Source: Hymenolepis diminuta
Lineage: Eukaryota > Platyhelminthes > Cestoda > Cyclophyllidea > Hymenolepididae
Direction of reading: 5' to 3'
NCBI GenBank assembly: GCA_900708905.1
Contig: CAADRB010000031.1
Coordinates: forward strand, 476,051 to 540,050
Length of the DNA: 64,000 nt
Shown here: piece by piece, positions 10,785 to 23,039 of the stretch
Layout: every line of letters starts with the position of its first letter
Numbering within the stretch: the first letter of the stretch is position 1
Position numbers and translations under genes: made by a program
Notes under the pieces: generated by a model
The model's database searches: none
What the model saw: the letters and a program-made list of their open reading frames with translations, nothing else
Told to the model about the DNA's origin: nothing

Positions 10785-11891
10785 ATGAAGTTTCAATCTG
10801 CGGTGGTTCTCTTGTTCTTCTCCCAAATTTTTTTGTCCGTCGGTGGGCATGAATATGCTCAAAATGACATTTCAGAGAGCATGAACTCGATTGTCAATGG
10901 AGTTAACTCCATGATGGATAATGATGCCTTCACAAGAATGGTGTTGTCGTTACCTAATTTGAGTGAGATTTTCAGGAGAATGGATAGAAGTATGATCTCG
11001 AGGGTTTTTGATAAGGTCACCTATCCTGATCGCCTTCTCTCTCAATTAGAGACCAAAGTTGCAATAGATGTCTTAAAGAATATGGACCCAAACGTCTATG
11101 TTGTGATTTGGCCTCACATTCCATACACCATAAAGCGACTAGGACTTTCTCAACCTAAATCACCTATCTCAAGTTATCCTACTATGCAGAAAGTCATCTA
11201 CTCCTCGCCATCAGATTTTCCTGTTTCGTATGCTGATGGTATCTATGGTATTGATTTGAAAATCCTACATCAAGTAATCAGAAACTATACAAATCTACCT
11301 GCATTGTTGTGTCGTATGAAGCCGGAGACATTTAATTATGTCCTTTCAAATGCGCCCTTTATAACGGAATACATAGTAGATATGAAGGCTAGAGAACAGG
11401 CGATAATTCTTACCAAAATAACCTATCCATGCGTATATCTTCAAAGCATACACTTGGAGTACGCTAAGATAATAATTAATAACTTACCAGCTTATGCTTC
11501 GTGTATATCTCTTCCCGAGACCACAGTTTCCACTAACACCACCACTACTACACCAATACCAGACGCAGAACCATCAACTTGGGAACCTACACAAGTTGAG
11601 ACGGTGTTCACCAAGGAGGAACTTGAAAAAATGTCAGAAAAGGTGCCGAATATAGGGGAAATACTTTCAAAAATAAATCCGAGAAAAATCGGCCCAATGC
11701 GAACTGTTTTCCCCAATTTCTTGGCTCTGTTTAATGAACTAGATGACAAGTTTATTAATGCTCTCAATAAAGTTGATTTTTCCAATATGACACCGAACTC
11801 TCGGAGTAAGTTAATTTGGAGCTTGGCAGGGAATAATAGAGCTGCGGAGATATTTGGCACTCTTATGGCTCCCTGCTATTATTGCTCTTAA
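10785..11891 (+). CDS. Secreted helical-repeat protein (member B)
   Basis: A single-exon gene for 368 residues, paralogous to the 5128 gene. Residues 1-21 form a signal peptide (ends LSVGG). The mature chain is again made of short helices, with units starting near LPNLSEIF (56-63), LPALLC (171-176) and VPNIGEIL (287-294). A Thr-rich linker lies at about 246-257. Shared with member A are PCVYLQSI (215-222), a segment from EELEKM to VPNI, a C-terminal FGTL, and Cys 176, 216 and 240 with gaps of 40 and 24 (39 and 24 in A). Unlike A it has no Cys-rich N-terminal domain; extra helical repeats (about 55-115) occupy that place. It ends with a CYYCS tail. No family name or function can be given. The ATG is chosen for the TATA box and signal peptide. 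Confidence 0.85.
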   Translation: MKFQSAVVLLFFSQIFLSVGGHEYAQNDISESMNSIVNGVNSMMDNDAFTRMVLSLPNLSEIFRRMDRSMISRVFDKVTYPDRLLSQLETKVAIDVLKNMDPNVYVVIWPHIPYTIKRLGLSQPKSPISSYPTMQKVIYSSPSDFPVSYADGIYGIDLKILHQVIRNYTNLPALLCRMKPETFNYVLSNAPFITEYIVDMKAREQAIILTKITYPCVYLQSIHLEYAKIIINNLPAYASCISLPETTVSTNTTTTTPIPDAEPSTWEPTQVETVFTKEELEKMSEKVPNIGEILSKINPRKIGPMRTVFPNFLALFNELDDKFINALNKVDFSNMTPNSRSKLIWSLAGNNRAAEIFGTLMAPCYYCS

Positions 11892-11909
11892 TTGAATATG
11901 TGTGCAAAT

Positions 11910-11929
11910 AATAAACAATTATAAATAAA
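11910..11929 (+). terminator. Two poly(A) signals of the 10785 gene
   Basis: AATAAA occurs at 11910-11915 and again at 11924-11929, within 40 nt of the stop codon. Confidence 0.6.
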
Positions 11930-13540
11930 CGAATGAAGGAAATCACTGTCGGACTTCTTAAATAGCATTCTTATTACTTTATAGTATGTGAATGGATATT
12001 TATTGTGTTGATTCACGATTGTGTGTACACAGCAGCTAACAGTAATCAAAGGTCTGATTACCATGTAAAGTTCTCGAATGGGGAATTGGTACAAGCGAGT
12101 TTTTTGAGATTAGTGAAGATGAAAGTTTACGGGAGCGATTAATTAGGACGTGGGAAATAAGCCTGCAATATTGGAAAACGTGTTATGTCTTGTCGACTAA
12201 ACGCGATTCTCAATGAATTTCTTAGGTTTGGTGATCTTCTCCCGTCCTCCTCCCACCAAGATCCCGAATACGTGAATAGTGAATGATGGTGAGAAGTTTC
12301 ATCAATTTAATTTTTTCCTACAAAGAGCTCAGAATTGTGACTAAATATACATGGATCTGTGGAAAACGGCAATACTTGTCGAGGTATTGGAGTCGGCTTG
12401 CTGAGGCTTACTGATTAGGCTGAGAGCACTCTTAATGCGGATCGTCCATTAGGCAGGCGCAGCTTTTAGTAGAAAATTAAATCAGATGGTACTGATCAGC
12501 TACTTACCTCGCGTAATCTTTACTCACTCTTTATCTCAACTACTTAGGATTGCGAAATAATAAGGAAAATCAGGGATCTTTCATCGGATCAAATGATTTA
12601 CTAAATAGCCCAATTTTGATGTCAACTCTGAAATTTGATTAACTAAACTACTTATTGGATTTCACTGATTGATGTAAAACCCTGTCATAACCTGAAGTTA
12701 TTGGTTCCATAAATTTAGATTCCTAACGTGGTTACATGCGATATCTATTTAACTCTCATTAAACTTTTAAATTTTTTACAACTCAATTTTTTGCTTTTCC
12801 TATTTTCTACCTGGCTTGCCGTGCGTGGTCTCTCTGAAGCATATTTTACCTTCATATCTTTCTTTATGACACATTCTTTTGGTGTAAAATTGACTGAAGT
12901 TAAATCGTAATTAAAGCCTCAGTCTTATTCGTTAATATTGTTAATTATATCACACATTTATGCCTATGATAAATTTTTCTTGCGGATTCCCGTTTGCAGG
13001 TAATAGAGGAATCAAAATAATCTATTCACACCGAAGTCATTTTAGGTGATTATTCGACATTATAGAAGTACAAAAATCAGCATTTCATAGGGATGAGATA
13101 TCGCCATTTCAATAGCAGCACGAAATTATTAATTAAAGGGAGACTTTAATTTTACTAAGATGAGATGCTTACCACCTTCAGTAAGTTGATTCAAACCCCG
13201 AATTCTGCTTTGAGATAATTTCAGTAGGTCAATTTCATTGAATTATTTTTATCATCAAACAGTGCTGAAGCCGTCCAGCTCTGAATTTTTGTATCAGTTT
13301 AATCTGAATTGAGCTGCACATAGTAGCGTTTTGATCCATTCGATGAAAACGAAAATTTGGAATTAGAGCCTTCATTGAAATGCATGTAGTTGTGTATTTT
13401 GACGGTATTACTCGGACATTAGTAAAGGCCTTAAAAATGTATATTGAAATTTCGTATTTTACCGACTGTTAGAAAAAAACAATCCTGCCCTTGTGAACGC
13501 AATTAAATGTGAAACTCCTATTTCACATTTTATTATTTAG
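11930..13540. other. Intergenic stretch
   Basis: I see no supported gene, RNA gene or clear repeat here. Confidence 0.3.
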
Positions 13541-13682
13541 GAATGCTATACTTCTTGTTCACCTCTTTTCCTCTGAGTGTCTTGTCCTATTTTTACTTTG
13601 GCCTTGAAGAACGTACTTTCAAAATACTCATCAAAAGCATCTCGGATCTCAAAGTGCCTCCCCAAGTTATCCATCCACTCAG
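13541..13682 (+). CDS. Possible first coding exon of a secreted or membrane protein
   Basis: A candidate exon bounded by an acceptor (TTTTATTATTTAG before 13541) and a donor (CACTCAG then GTGTGT at 13683). The ATG at 13543 opens a hydrophobic start (MLYFLFTSFPLSVLSYFYFG), then a charged stretch containing LEERTFKILIKSISDL, 46 codons before the donor. The composition is protein-like, but the open frame is not longer than chance and I cannot find the next exon. Treat it as a guess. Confidence 0.2.
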
Positions 13683-13867
13683 GTGTGTTGATTCATTAAT
13701 TGAACTATATTTTTCCTCCTATATAAGCACGACGTCTTCTCCCCCTCTCGATGGAAAATGCACGATACTTAGCTGTTCTTCCTCTCACATATTAAGCTTT
13801 GGTAGCTCTATAGAAAGATAGACAAGCAACTAAGGTATCTGCTTTTCTTTAGGTTATACCATTTAAC

Positions 13868-13975
13868 TTCTACCAGTCTCCTCTACGAGAGCGGCATAGA
13901 GAGAGCGAAAAGGCGGGACAATAGTGTTGAAGGTTTAATGAGAGAGGACCGAGAATCATGAGGAGGAGAGAAGAT
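13868..13975. repeat. Dispersed repeat C, copy 1
   Basis: About 100 bp aligns by eye with 58122-58218. Both start with TTCTACCAGTCT, pass through a GAGCG-GAAAA stretch, and end with a block like GAGAGGACCGAGAATCATGAGG (here) and GAGAGGACTAAGAACCACAAGG (there). Identity is roughly two thirds. The class is unknown. Confidence 0.4.
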
Positions 13976-16900
13976 ATGTTTTTGACGCAATTAAATTCCA
14001 AAAATGGACAGCGTGCGTGTGTACAACTTTGTTCATATAAAGAGACAAATTCACTTTTGAGTAAGTGAAAAGTGAATTGTATTGTATATTGTATAAAAAA
14101 TAAAGAATGTGATAGCACAAATTTGATAGCAAAATATTCAAATACGTCGAATTCACGATTATTATGGTTGTGTGAGGCAAACAAATTGATACATGAATAA
14201 AAGACATTTAACTATGCCTATGGTGAGTATTAGAAACCAGTTATTTCATATTAAATGATAGACATTGTTCGCCCCAGGAATATCCACAATGGCCACAAGA
14301 AACGTTACTATGGACTATTCAGCACTTACCTTCAAAAGGAATCTCTGCTTTGCACGCTTTTGGTAACCATCATGAAAGACTATAAACTTTTATCAAAAAT
14401 CTAGCGTTATAATTCACCACATTTGGTATTTTGTTCCATTGTAAATGAATATTAGGAAGTAATCCAATGTGTCTGGTTAAATGAAATTAGGGAAATCATC
14501 AACAAACTGATCTAAGTAAGTATGGATTGGGTTATCCTTTATGCTTTTCCCAAATCAGTATTCCTCTGTATTAATGATCAGTGTAAATTTAATTGATCTT
14601 GATTTCTTTTAATGTAATTACAGAATAAACCTTAAAGTTCTAATTATTATTGCAATTTGTAGCTGCAATTAATAATTATGCATATTTAAAACTGTTTCCA
14701 GTAAGGTAAAGGTGAGATTTTACAGATTACGGCGTAGGAGTATGCCGATTTCGTGATGACTTTCCCCTATTGATATCACATTCGTTTTAACTGACGCGTC
14801 CTTATAATAATACAAATTTGAACGGGGTTAAGGCTCACTAATTTAAATTAATTATCAATCTTTTCTAGCCTTGAGGTGTGCAGAGGTGACACTGGATTCG
14901 GGCTGAAGAAGGTGAAGGGGGAGATAGGTAGTGACTCAGATATTCATGTTGGAGCTGAGCGATTTTTACCATGTCCCTTCGCTGTGCGGAAGCTGTATAA
15001 ATCGCGACGGATTGTAAACCTGATAAAAGGGGTTATGACACCACTGGTCTCGGAGAGAGAGATTTATCAAAGGACACTTAAGTGTCATTAATGTGATTTA
15101 ATCATCCCTGAGGGCGCAAGATGGTTCCACCTGGGAGTTTAAGGTCACAACACTTCATTTAGCACTCCAGATTCCGGATATGACGTGAATTTGCATATTG
15201 GTGAGATTAGAAAAGTTGCTTTGCTATTGTAGAGATAAGCTCCGAAGACGGGAGGGAAAATTTTAATTAGGGAAATATCTAATGGCTTCGGTCACTTTAA
15301 AATTTACAACTGTTATTTTGATTTCTTCCATTCATCTGTTTCATCATTTAATACATTAATCAAAGTAGTATTAAATTTTTGCATGCAAACGTATTTGCGT
15401 ACTTCTGGATTTTATTTGGCAGCAGATTTAGTAATTTTCATTACCACTTTTGAAAAAAGTCAATCAGACTAAAGAATAATTAGTATAAAAGGGCACCTTG
15501 GACAGCAAAGAATAAAATTAATTTGGGCCAAAGTTGTAGAGATGGCGTGGTTCCAATAGCTGTTTAATGAACTTAATTACAAATTAAATTTACAAATTTC
15601 AATCTGGAAGTTACTTTGAAGAAAATAGTCTGCGTGTGAACAGTATTTGATCTTTGGCGCGTCTAGTCGTGTGAATTTACCATGATCACCGAACATGAGT
15701 TGCTGTGGCTTTATAACATGTCATTTTTTGAAATAATTAAAAAGATACACTTAACGTTAGTATGGTTTCCATTTTTCTTTAAATTGGACCATTACAGATA
15801 GAGGACGATTGTTTACATATGGCCAATCAATTATCGCAAGATAAATAAGGAAAAAATCCAGTTACCCCAACTGTGCGTTTATCTAAATGTGCAGTGACCC
15901 CAAAAGATGTAACCCCCATTTTATCCTCTCTGCACATTTCTCCGTTTTATATGGAATATTTTCCTAATTAGAAATTACTTAGATATTGCCCAGACGCCTT
16001 TTTACTGACTTCCTGCTCTCTGCCAATACTAAAACTTAGACGTAATCTACCGCATTCAGGGTACAAAATTAAATTTTGAATAACTGAAAGAAAAATAAAG
16101 TGGAAAGATGTATTTTGTGAAAAGTACAATAGTGAACCGTTAGCATTAATTAAGACAATACACAAAATACACTTACAAGTTATATTCATGGGCTGCAAAA
16201 CAGCAAAGAGGTCCATAGTGGGATGAAGCGGTGGGCGGATACTACCATATAACAAAGTAATGATGTCGAGAGTTGTGGTTTATTTGAATTCTGAAAATAT
16301 TCTATTGTCCACTTTCTCATAAAATGCATTAAGAAAAAGCCCTTTTTATGAACTGATTTAGGACTTTCTGATCATCTGATTTGCTTGAATGTTCGGTCAT
16401 CCCACCTTCCTACTCTAACATTTACTCACATTCTCTAGACGACGAGGCTAGCAAAAGTATTTCACAAATATTAAAGATTCAGTAGTTAAAATTATTTTGT
16501 AGGCTAAATTCTGTGTTTATCTATAATGCGAACTTTTATGAATTAGAGTTTGAAAATCAATGCAAATACAGATCTTGTCAAATATATAAATACAACAAAT
16601 GGAGTCGCTCCATGATTTAAACTTTCTTCCACCATCTGATAAAACTATTTTAAAGAGCTTACTAAAGTAGACTAAATATCTCCTCTCATAACTCATGATC
16701 TTCCTAAGGCCTGTGATGAATGAAAAGACCAAGGTTAAATAGGATCATGGGTTGGAGAAATGAGAATGGATGAGAACAGAAAGGAAGAGGAATATGGGAC
16801 AATTCGGATTGTGATATACAGGCGGAATAAGGTAGGTTATTAGACCGACAAGTTTTATTCTTTGGGAGTCATTGCGTGATTGTAAGATGGGTAACTAATA

Positions 16901-18411
16901 AAAACTCAATAACTGACCGTTAGGCATATAATTTTGAAATTATTGTTAAATGCGTATTATTCCTAATAAATACCGGCTATTCGTAAGTCGAGCTATAAAT
17001 AAATTGTATTTATTGTACTTATCTATGGCGACCGATAAAAGATACTGATGGCACAGACCCTTTTAAAAGTTAATGCTTCTCGTTCCCAAAAGTTTAAAAG
17101 GGAATAACTTAGCAATTAAAATAAAGAATTTGACTATACTATCGTTTCTCCTATTTGTCAAGGTAGAGTAGTTATTAATCAGTTATCCTGATTTCATGTA
17201 ATTATGCAAATTGATTGATTTTTCTTTACCCATCAAGCATATCAGTCTTTTATGCATTTCATAGTCGCAAATACGGATGAGCAATTTCCTCGTTTTTGTT
17301 CATTGATGTTTTAGAACACCTCCCACTCTTAAATTCAGAATCATCAGTCTGCAGCGTATACTGTTCTATAATTCACTACTAAAAATTCGCTCGTCATCTT
17401 CGTGTTAAAAAGTTAACCAGTTGAAGCAACGCGGGGCTGATGACAGCTATTTTGCCCTTAATTTTTATCAGGCTTTCAGAAGATGCATGCAAATGTATAT
17501 TATCAAATATGAAGGGCAAATTAGTGACCAACTGGGAAATTGCTCATTCGCACTCTGCATCTTTGAGCTTTGCCTACCAGTGCGTAATTTCAATTAAAAT
17601 TCTAACCTAAAGACTTCTACAAGTGCTATACAGTATTTTAAGATTATCGTCGTTAGACAATTATCTCCAGTCGATACCATAACTCCATTTTTAAGACACC
17701 CTAAGTACAGGAATTTTGTATATTTGCCCGCACCAGTGTATTAATCCGCCTGAAATTTGAGAAAATTGAAAATGGAATAAGCTTGATCCTAAGATCGTGT
17801 TCCGAAGTTTTTCACATTCGTGTAATATCGTAAGAAAAGATAGAAATACCATAAATGGAGACAAAAAACAACTGAGATGAACCCGGGTTTTTAATCTATG
17901 GATTTATTGCTACTTAATGTTTGCAAGTAGCCAGTGTTTTTAAAAACTGCTTAACCTTTCTGATCAATATTGAAAATATAATAGCGTCCGGCAGAAGCGT
18001 CACCTAAACGCTCCTTTAGAATATTGTTTCATAATGGGAGGTTTAAATTGAAATGCTTGAACTGATATGGTAGTGCACATTTTACTTCCAGTGCTGCTAC
18101 AAACTTAAAAATACCGATGATTTTAATATGTCAAACATTAAATTCTGTGACATTTGTCCATATGAGACAGTGAGCAATGAGGGAACTTAAATTTTGTTGT
18201 CTTTATTCACTTAAGTACTTTAACAGCTGCTACCACTGGGACTCAATTACAACTTTTAGGATTATGAGCTGTTATTTATGAGCCACTTTTAATAGTATTT
18301 GTTTTTTTCTTATAGATAATGATAGATAATAATTAATAGTTAATTTGTGAAACATGCTCGGCTATTTGCTTGGAAAATTAGATAGTACCTAATTTTATTT
18401 TACATAATAAA
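13976..18411. other. Gene-free stretch
   Basis: No supported gene. Short frames, including one at 14876-15091, are chance length and lack splice support. Confidence 0.3.
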
Positions 18412-18495
18412 ATGCACAGTACTGTGAAGTTTATCAAAATCATTTTAGCTCTTTCAATACTGCTCGGGTATAATATTGAAGCTGCTAGGAATTAA
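18412..18495 (+). CDS. Signal-peptide-like micro-ORF
   Basis: A 27-codon frame with an almost ideal signal peptide: a basic start (MHSTVKFIK), a hydrophobic core (IILALSILLG) and a small-residue end (EAA). It stops at once, and AATAAA overlaps the stop (18495-18500). It could be the first exon of a spliced secreted gene, since GTATAA, a weak donor, follows CTCGG inside the frame near 18467. It could also be a decayed gene start or chance. AT-rich DNA makes hydrophobic frames easily, so confidence is low. Confidence 0.2.
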   Translation: MHSTVKFIKIILALSILLGYNIEAARN

Positions 18496-19967
18496 ATAAA
18501 ATTGTTCTGTTTTCTCAATCTGTGGAAGAAAAAATGAGGTATAACAGTAGAACTGATATTTCTAATTAAACAACCTGTCCATAAGCATAGACCTTTAGCT
18601 ACTTCCGCTATCTTATGTTAAAATTATGTGCGCTGCCAGATACCAGGTAAGATGACTCTGCTTTCCCACCCTTTGGAAGGTAAGCAAATTGAGCTGGTAG
18701 TGACAAGCCCGGCTACCGATCAATAGGCACTGGATATCATGAACAGTAATTAGTTCATTAATTATTATTAATGAATTGGAAAGTGAATTTTCGTTTAAGT
18801 AAATAGTGTACAATCCAATCAAATTAGTTAGGTCTCTCTGATTCCATGACTTTATTCTCAAAATCCATTCACCCATTCGTCCATTCCTCTTTACCAATTA
18901 TGTAACTTATTGTTGATAAATGTTTGTTGCCTTTCCACGATGCAGACAGGGTAAATTTTCCTTGCTCTAGGAAAAATACTGTAATTTAAAAATATTTTAC
19001 TCTTTAATTATCCCCGACAGTCAGCTTTAAATTAGATAAATTCGTGTTTTGTCGGCTTTTAAGAAATGTAATTAATCGTTCCGTCAATATATTTCAATAA
19101 GATTGGCTAAAAAAACACAAATTTATTTCTTTTAACAAAGACACAATGCCAATTGATTATGGATTCGTGTTGCACACTTTAATGCTCTAAAGTTCGAATT
19201 TTAGTTAGCCATATCTTAGACTTTTTGAGGAGCAGATTAATTTGGACGGTTTGCGCTTAATAAAAATGAGTAATTTTCATTCAAGGAAAATTAAAATAAA
19301 CATTTATAGTTAACAATAATCAAAATCGTATATTTGTTAAAATATGCTAAACTGCAGGGTCGTTGTCTTGCATAACTTTGGAGTAAAGCTTATCACTAAG
19401 CAACTCTTTGTTATTATTAAGTTCTTGGATTTGTGGCTATTTGGGAGGCTAGTAAAGTTGTATAATTTTACCACATCTTTTCAACATATTTCCCCTTTCT
19501 GAATCCCAAAAATTTCATCAAGATGACATTAGCAAAGATGATTTTATTGTAGCAAAACTAATCATAACTTATTCGTAGACAATTGGACAGTAATGGAATT
19601 TTGAATCGCTTATTCTACCGTTAGGAAGTTTAATAGGTGTGAGTATTATTATAGTTTCACTTACTATTTAATAGAGTAATGACGCAATAGTGTTGAATAC
19701 AGCAAGAGATGATTGAATAAAATCCAAGAATATTGAATAAAAGTTGATTTTAATGAATTTGTATTAATTTAGTACCTGGAGTTTCATATTGGTGCGATAT
19801 TTGACATTAAAAACTGAACTCCACTATTACCATCTTAATTAAAGTTACATCTGTATAGCAAAATGTGAAAATACATGGGTCAGTGATCACACAGCATACA
19901 TGCTGAAGTAGATCTTTAGAGGACGCAACCCACCTATTTAAATGACACCCATAGTCAATGTATAATC

Positions 19968-20485
19968 ATGGAAATTGAATCGGTTAGAAAGGAGAGCAAA
20001 AGGAAGACATGTGCGGATGGCATCCTAATTTCTATTAATTCCTGTTTAGGTGTAAGTAATAATTAGACCGACTTTCTAACTTATATAAAGCTCCTAGGAA
20101 TCCCTCTCTTTGGTGCTGGTATTGAAAGTTTCATTAAAATGGCAAATGTTCTGCTAAACGCAAGGGACACTTGGATTCAAGTTTGTTACGCAATTGGAGG
20201 ACTTATGGGACTATTAACACCAATCGCTACTTTGGCTAGCTACAAAATAAACAGTTCTCTAATTCTTTGCATGGTAAGTTGTTTCACAGTTATTCTCATA
20301 AGATTATTTTGCAGTTTAGTTTGGTATCTATTCCATGTGGAATAATGGATATAGTTGCCGGCGCTCTTGTTATTAAGGAGACGTATGAACCTATCACGAC
20401 GATTATGTTGATAGTTTCTGGAATCCTGGAAATTCTTGCTAGTTTTGGATTTTTAATTACCGTTAAATACATTTTGGAGAAATAG
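19968..20485 (+). CDS. Four-transmembrane protein, three exons (member 1)
   Basis: Spliced gene: exons 19968-20051, 20091-20273 and 20315-20485; introns of 39 and 41 nt, both starting GTAAGT and ending AG, both in phase 0. The product is 145 residues with four hydrophobic segments at about 18-40, 56-79, 85-109 and 118-142, and short tails, so it is a small integral membrane protein. The exon choice is decided by the paralogue at 35944, which has the same two intron positions and aligns without gaps across the first junction. Shared motifs are FGAGI (35-39), TP (71-72), SYK (78-80), CGIMD (97-101) and GILEIL (125-130). A poly(A) signal follows at 20581. I do not recognise the family; it is not a classical tetraspanin, because it is too short and lacks a CCG loop. 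Function unknown. Confidence 0.8.
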
Positions 20486-20580
20486 TGCACCTTTGTTTTT
20501 ATATATAATTCATTTGATTTCCTCTTTTTTGAAGTGACAGAGAACCAGATGAGTTAACAAAGTTAAAATATTGTCTCTGG

Positions 20581-20586
20581 AATAAA
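20581..20586 (+). terminator. Poly(A) signal of four-transmembrane member 1
   Basis: AATAAA 96 nt after the stop codon. Confidence 0.5.
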
Positions 20587-21430
20587 TGCAGGGGTATTAA
20601 AGTAAACTCTTTTACAGTTAACCCAATTGTCCATAAAATTTTTGCTGAAATCCTAGAATGCTTTGACCGTAAGTAATATTTTTATTTATATAAAGGAAAT
20701 AGCTATAATTATCCGTGACAAAGCAAAGAATCATAATTTTTAATCATGAGGAGAGTCTAAACAAAAGGAAATGATAGTAGCTACTAAAGCAATACCAGAA
20801 ACTTTTAGTGGTGAGTCGAGAATCAAAGCCTTACTGCATCTGGACTCTAAAATCGTCAGGTTGTGTGAATTTTAGTTATCTTTCATAATTTTTTAAAATT
20901 TTTTCTTACTGTAGCTACATTTAAATTACGACTGGCTCATTTTCAAATGATTTCGTGCTCTTTTCATATAGCTCACGTAGCAGCAATCCACTGAGCAGGA
21001 AATTCCATCAGTTTGTGGAATGTCTGCGTTTCGACGATGGTCTATTCGTTAGTGTCTTCTCATTACACGCGTTTGTAGAGAGTCGATGACACCGAGCGTC
21101 CATACAGATTATTTCCCTTTTTCTCACGCATTTTATTTGTGGTTGATGTTCTAGTAAGCGCGAGATAGATTTCTTATTAGGATTCTGCATAAAATTCAAA
21201 CTCTTTTTCCCATCAAACACCTATCTCACATCTGAATTGAGTTGTCTAAGCCGGCTTTTCGAATGAGAAATTGTAGATTTTACCAATTTCGGCAATTGAG
21301 AATTCCATAAAAGTTCAGCAGTTGTATCACTTTTTTGTGTAGACTTACGTTTTCCTAATAGAGCGGGTAGGTATCTCAGTGAAATTTCTTCTGCCAGCAC
21401 TTTGGCATTCATTTATCGTCTGTTACACAG
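20587..21430. other. Intergenic stretch
   Basis: No supported gene. Two minus-strand frames (21008-21220 and 21221-21412) have chance length and no supporting signals. Confidence 0.3.
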
Positions 21431-21450
21431 ATCCAGCATCACCCGCTAAA

Positions 21451-21609
21451 ATGTGTTCTGAACAGCTCTTAATTTTTGTTATCATCCACTTTGTGATAAG
21501 CAATAGTACTCAAACCCCCATCTTACTAAGATTCACAACAGACCGGTTTGGGAGAGTTTTAGCTACTTTAGGGAATAAATATGGATATTTTTGTTACGGA
21601 AAACATTGA
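21451..21609 (+). CDS. Possible small secreted peptide precursor with an RFGR site
   Basis: A 52-residue frame. The ATG has a good context (GCTAAAATG) and lies 20 nt after a strong acceptor-like site (TCGTCTGTTACACAG ending at 21430). Residues 6-17 are hydrophobic and could serve as a signal peptide, ending near SNST. Downstream is RFTTDRFGR (27-35). An RF-Gly-Arg motif is the usual site for cleavage and C-terminal amidation in RFamide neuropeptide precursors, which flatworms use heavily. The rest (VLATLGNKYGYFCYGKH) is unassigned. Only one such site is present, the frame is short, and no poly(A) signal is close, so this is a hypothesis and not a gene call. Confidence 0.2.
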   Translation: MCSEQLLIFVIIHFVISNSTQTPILLRFTTDRFGRVLATLGNKYGYFCYGKH

Positions 21610-23036
21610 GAAATCTTTATACATTCCCTGTTGCTAGTGTTTTCGAAGCACCAATCATGCAAGTTTAGATTTAGATTCCACTGCATACAGTGCATAAGCA
21701 TTTTTGTAAATTCTTAAAAACGGTAGAATTTTTGCAGCTAAAGTCGACTTTGCAGAAAGTTTGTCACTTGAATTATTTCAGCATTCTTATTTAGCTTGAT
21801 CGCGCTATGGATTAGATGAGAAACTATTGCAAACTTAAGCAACATGTACATATGTTTTCAACAATATCACTAAGAGTACACGATATTAACTTGATAAATT
21901 ATGGGGTGATGGAAATTCGCAATAACTTTCAGTTTGCATCTGCGCAGTCATTACGCCATTGCTCTTGAACCGAGTTTGCATCGATTTCATAATTTTATTC
22001 GTTTGTCTATATGAGCTTTAAAAGTTGTACAGAGCTCCATGCGTATAAATATTTTATAAACCTGGCCAAGTCAGCATTGAAGATGCCGCCCTATAAAAAT
22101 AATGAGACTTTTAAGGGATATAAGAACACAATAGATTTCTCCAGGTGAGAAGATCAAGAGCTGAATTGGGCCACGTGTTTTTTGGATAGGAGGAAGAATC
22201 ATTAGCAAAGGGGAGGATTGGGAACTAGAAAGGAAAGAAACCTGAGTCTGGGACGTTGGACATAAAATTCCACTCCAGGTAAACGCCGGGGCGTTTATTT
22301 TATTATGAGCATTTCTATTCTATCGATTACTTTCCCATTTTGCAACAGACAAGTGAACGAGAAAGTCCCTTCATGTATTCTTGTCTGTTATTCCGTTGTA
22401 CAAATGTACTTTAAATTAGTAATTAACTTATATTAGTTCAGTGTAAATGTCATTACAGTGTGATAAAATGTGATTCATTTAGTTCCTTATTTGAAAAACC
22501 ACAAATATATGCAAAACTCATCGCAAATTAAATAATTCCTTTTATAATAAACCAAAAATAGAAGACAATCTGTGTTTTTCGATCTAACTAATAAGTGGTT
22601 TGTAAATTGTCCGTTCACACGAATGTAAAGACTTTTTACATATGCCGACACATTCTCATTGAGAACACCAATCATGAGAGAACACACAATGCTGACGTAT
22701 TTGAGACCACTCTAATCGCCTCAAATAAGTATCTTCTCTTCACTTGCACTAACCTATATATGCACACGCTCCCTGTCCTCTGTCTTCGCGTTCACACCGG
22801 GCCTTTCTTACACAGTCAACTCCCACTTTTCGATCTTTCCCTCTGACCTTTCTACATTTTTCCTAATGAAGATCTCCATCTAGTGACCTCCCTATTATCT
22901 ACCTGGATTTGTGGAGAAGATCGGTAATTATAAGAAGGAAATAGTTAGTGGTTTGTATAAGACATCGGAAACTTAGCTGTAATCCACCAAATAGCCATTT
23001 GATCGCGAACTTAAAAATTCAGTTATAGTATGTACA
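21610..23036. other. Gene-free stretch
   Basis: No supported gene. Around 22740-22860 there is a CT-rich stretch that resembles the complement of repeat C and a stretch near 31690-31800, too diverged to define. Confidence 0.3.
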
Positions 23037-23039
23037 AAT

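Noticed and set aside
11492..11860. 122-codon minus-strand frame inside gene B
   Set aside because: Antisense shadow of the 10785 gene.
13870..14184. 104-codon minus-strand frame
   Set aside because: Chance length, and it overlaps repeat C.
20052..20097. Alternative splice using donor GTGTAAGT and acceptor CTCCTAG in the first intron of member 1
   Set aside because: It also keeps the frame, but the 39-nt GTAAGT...AAAG choice gives a gap-free alignment with member 2 and the same intron length.
20267..20485. Separate start at 20267 as an independent gene
   Set aside because: The frame before 20315 is intron sequence of the three-exon gene; the paralogue shows the true exon border.
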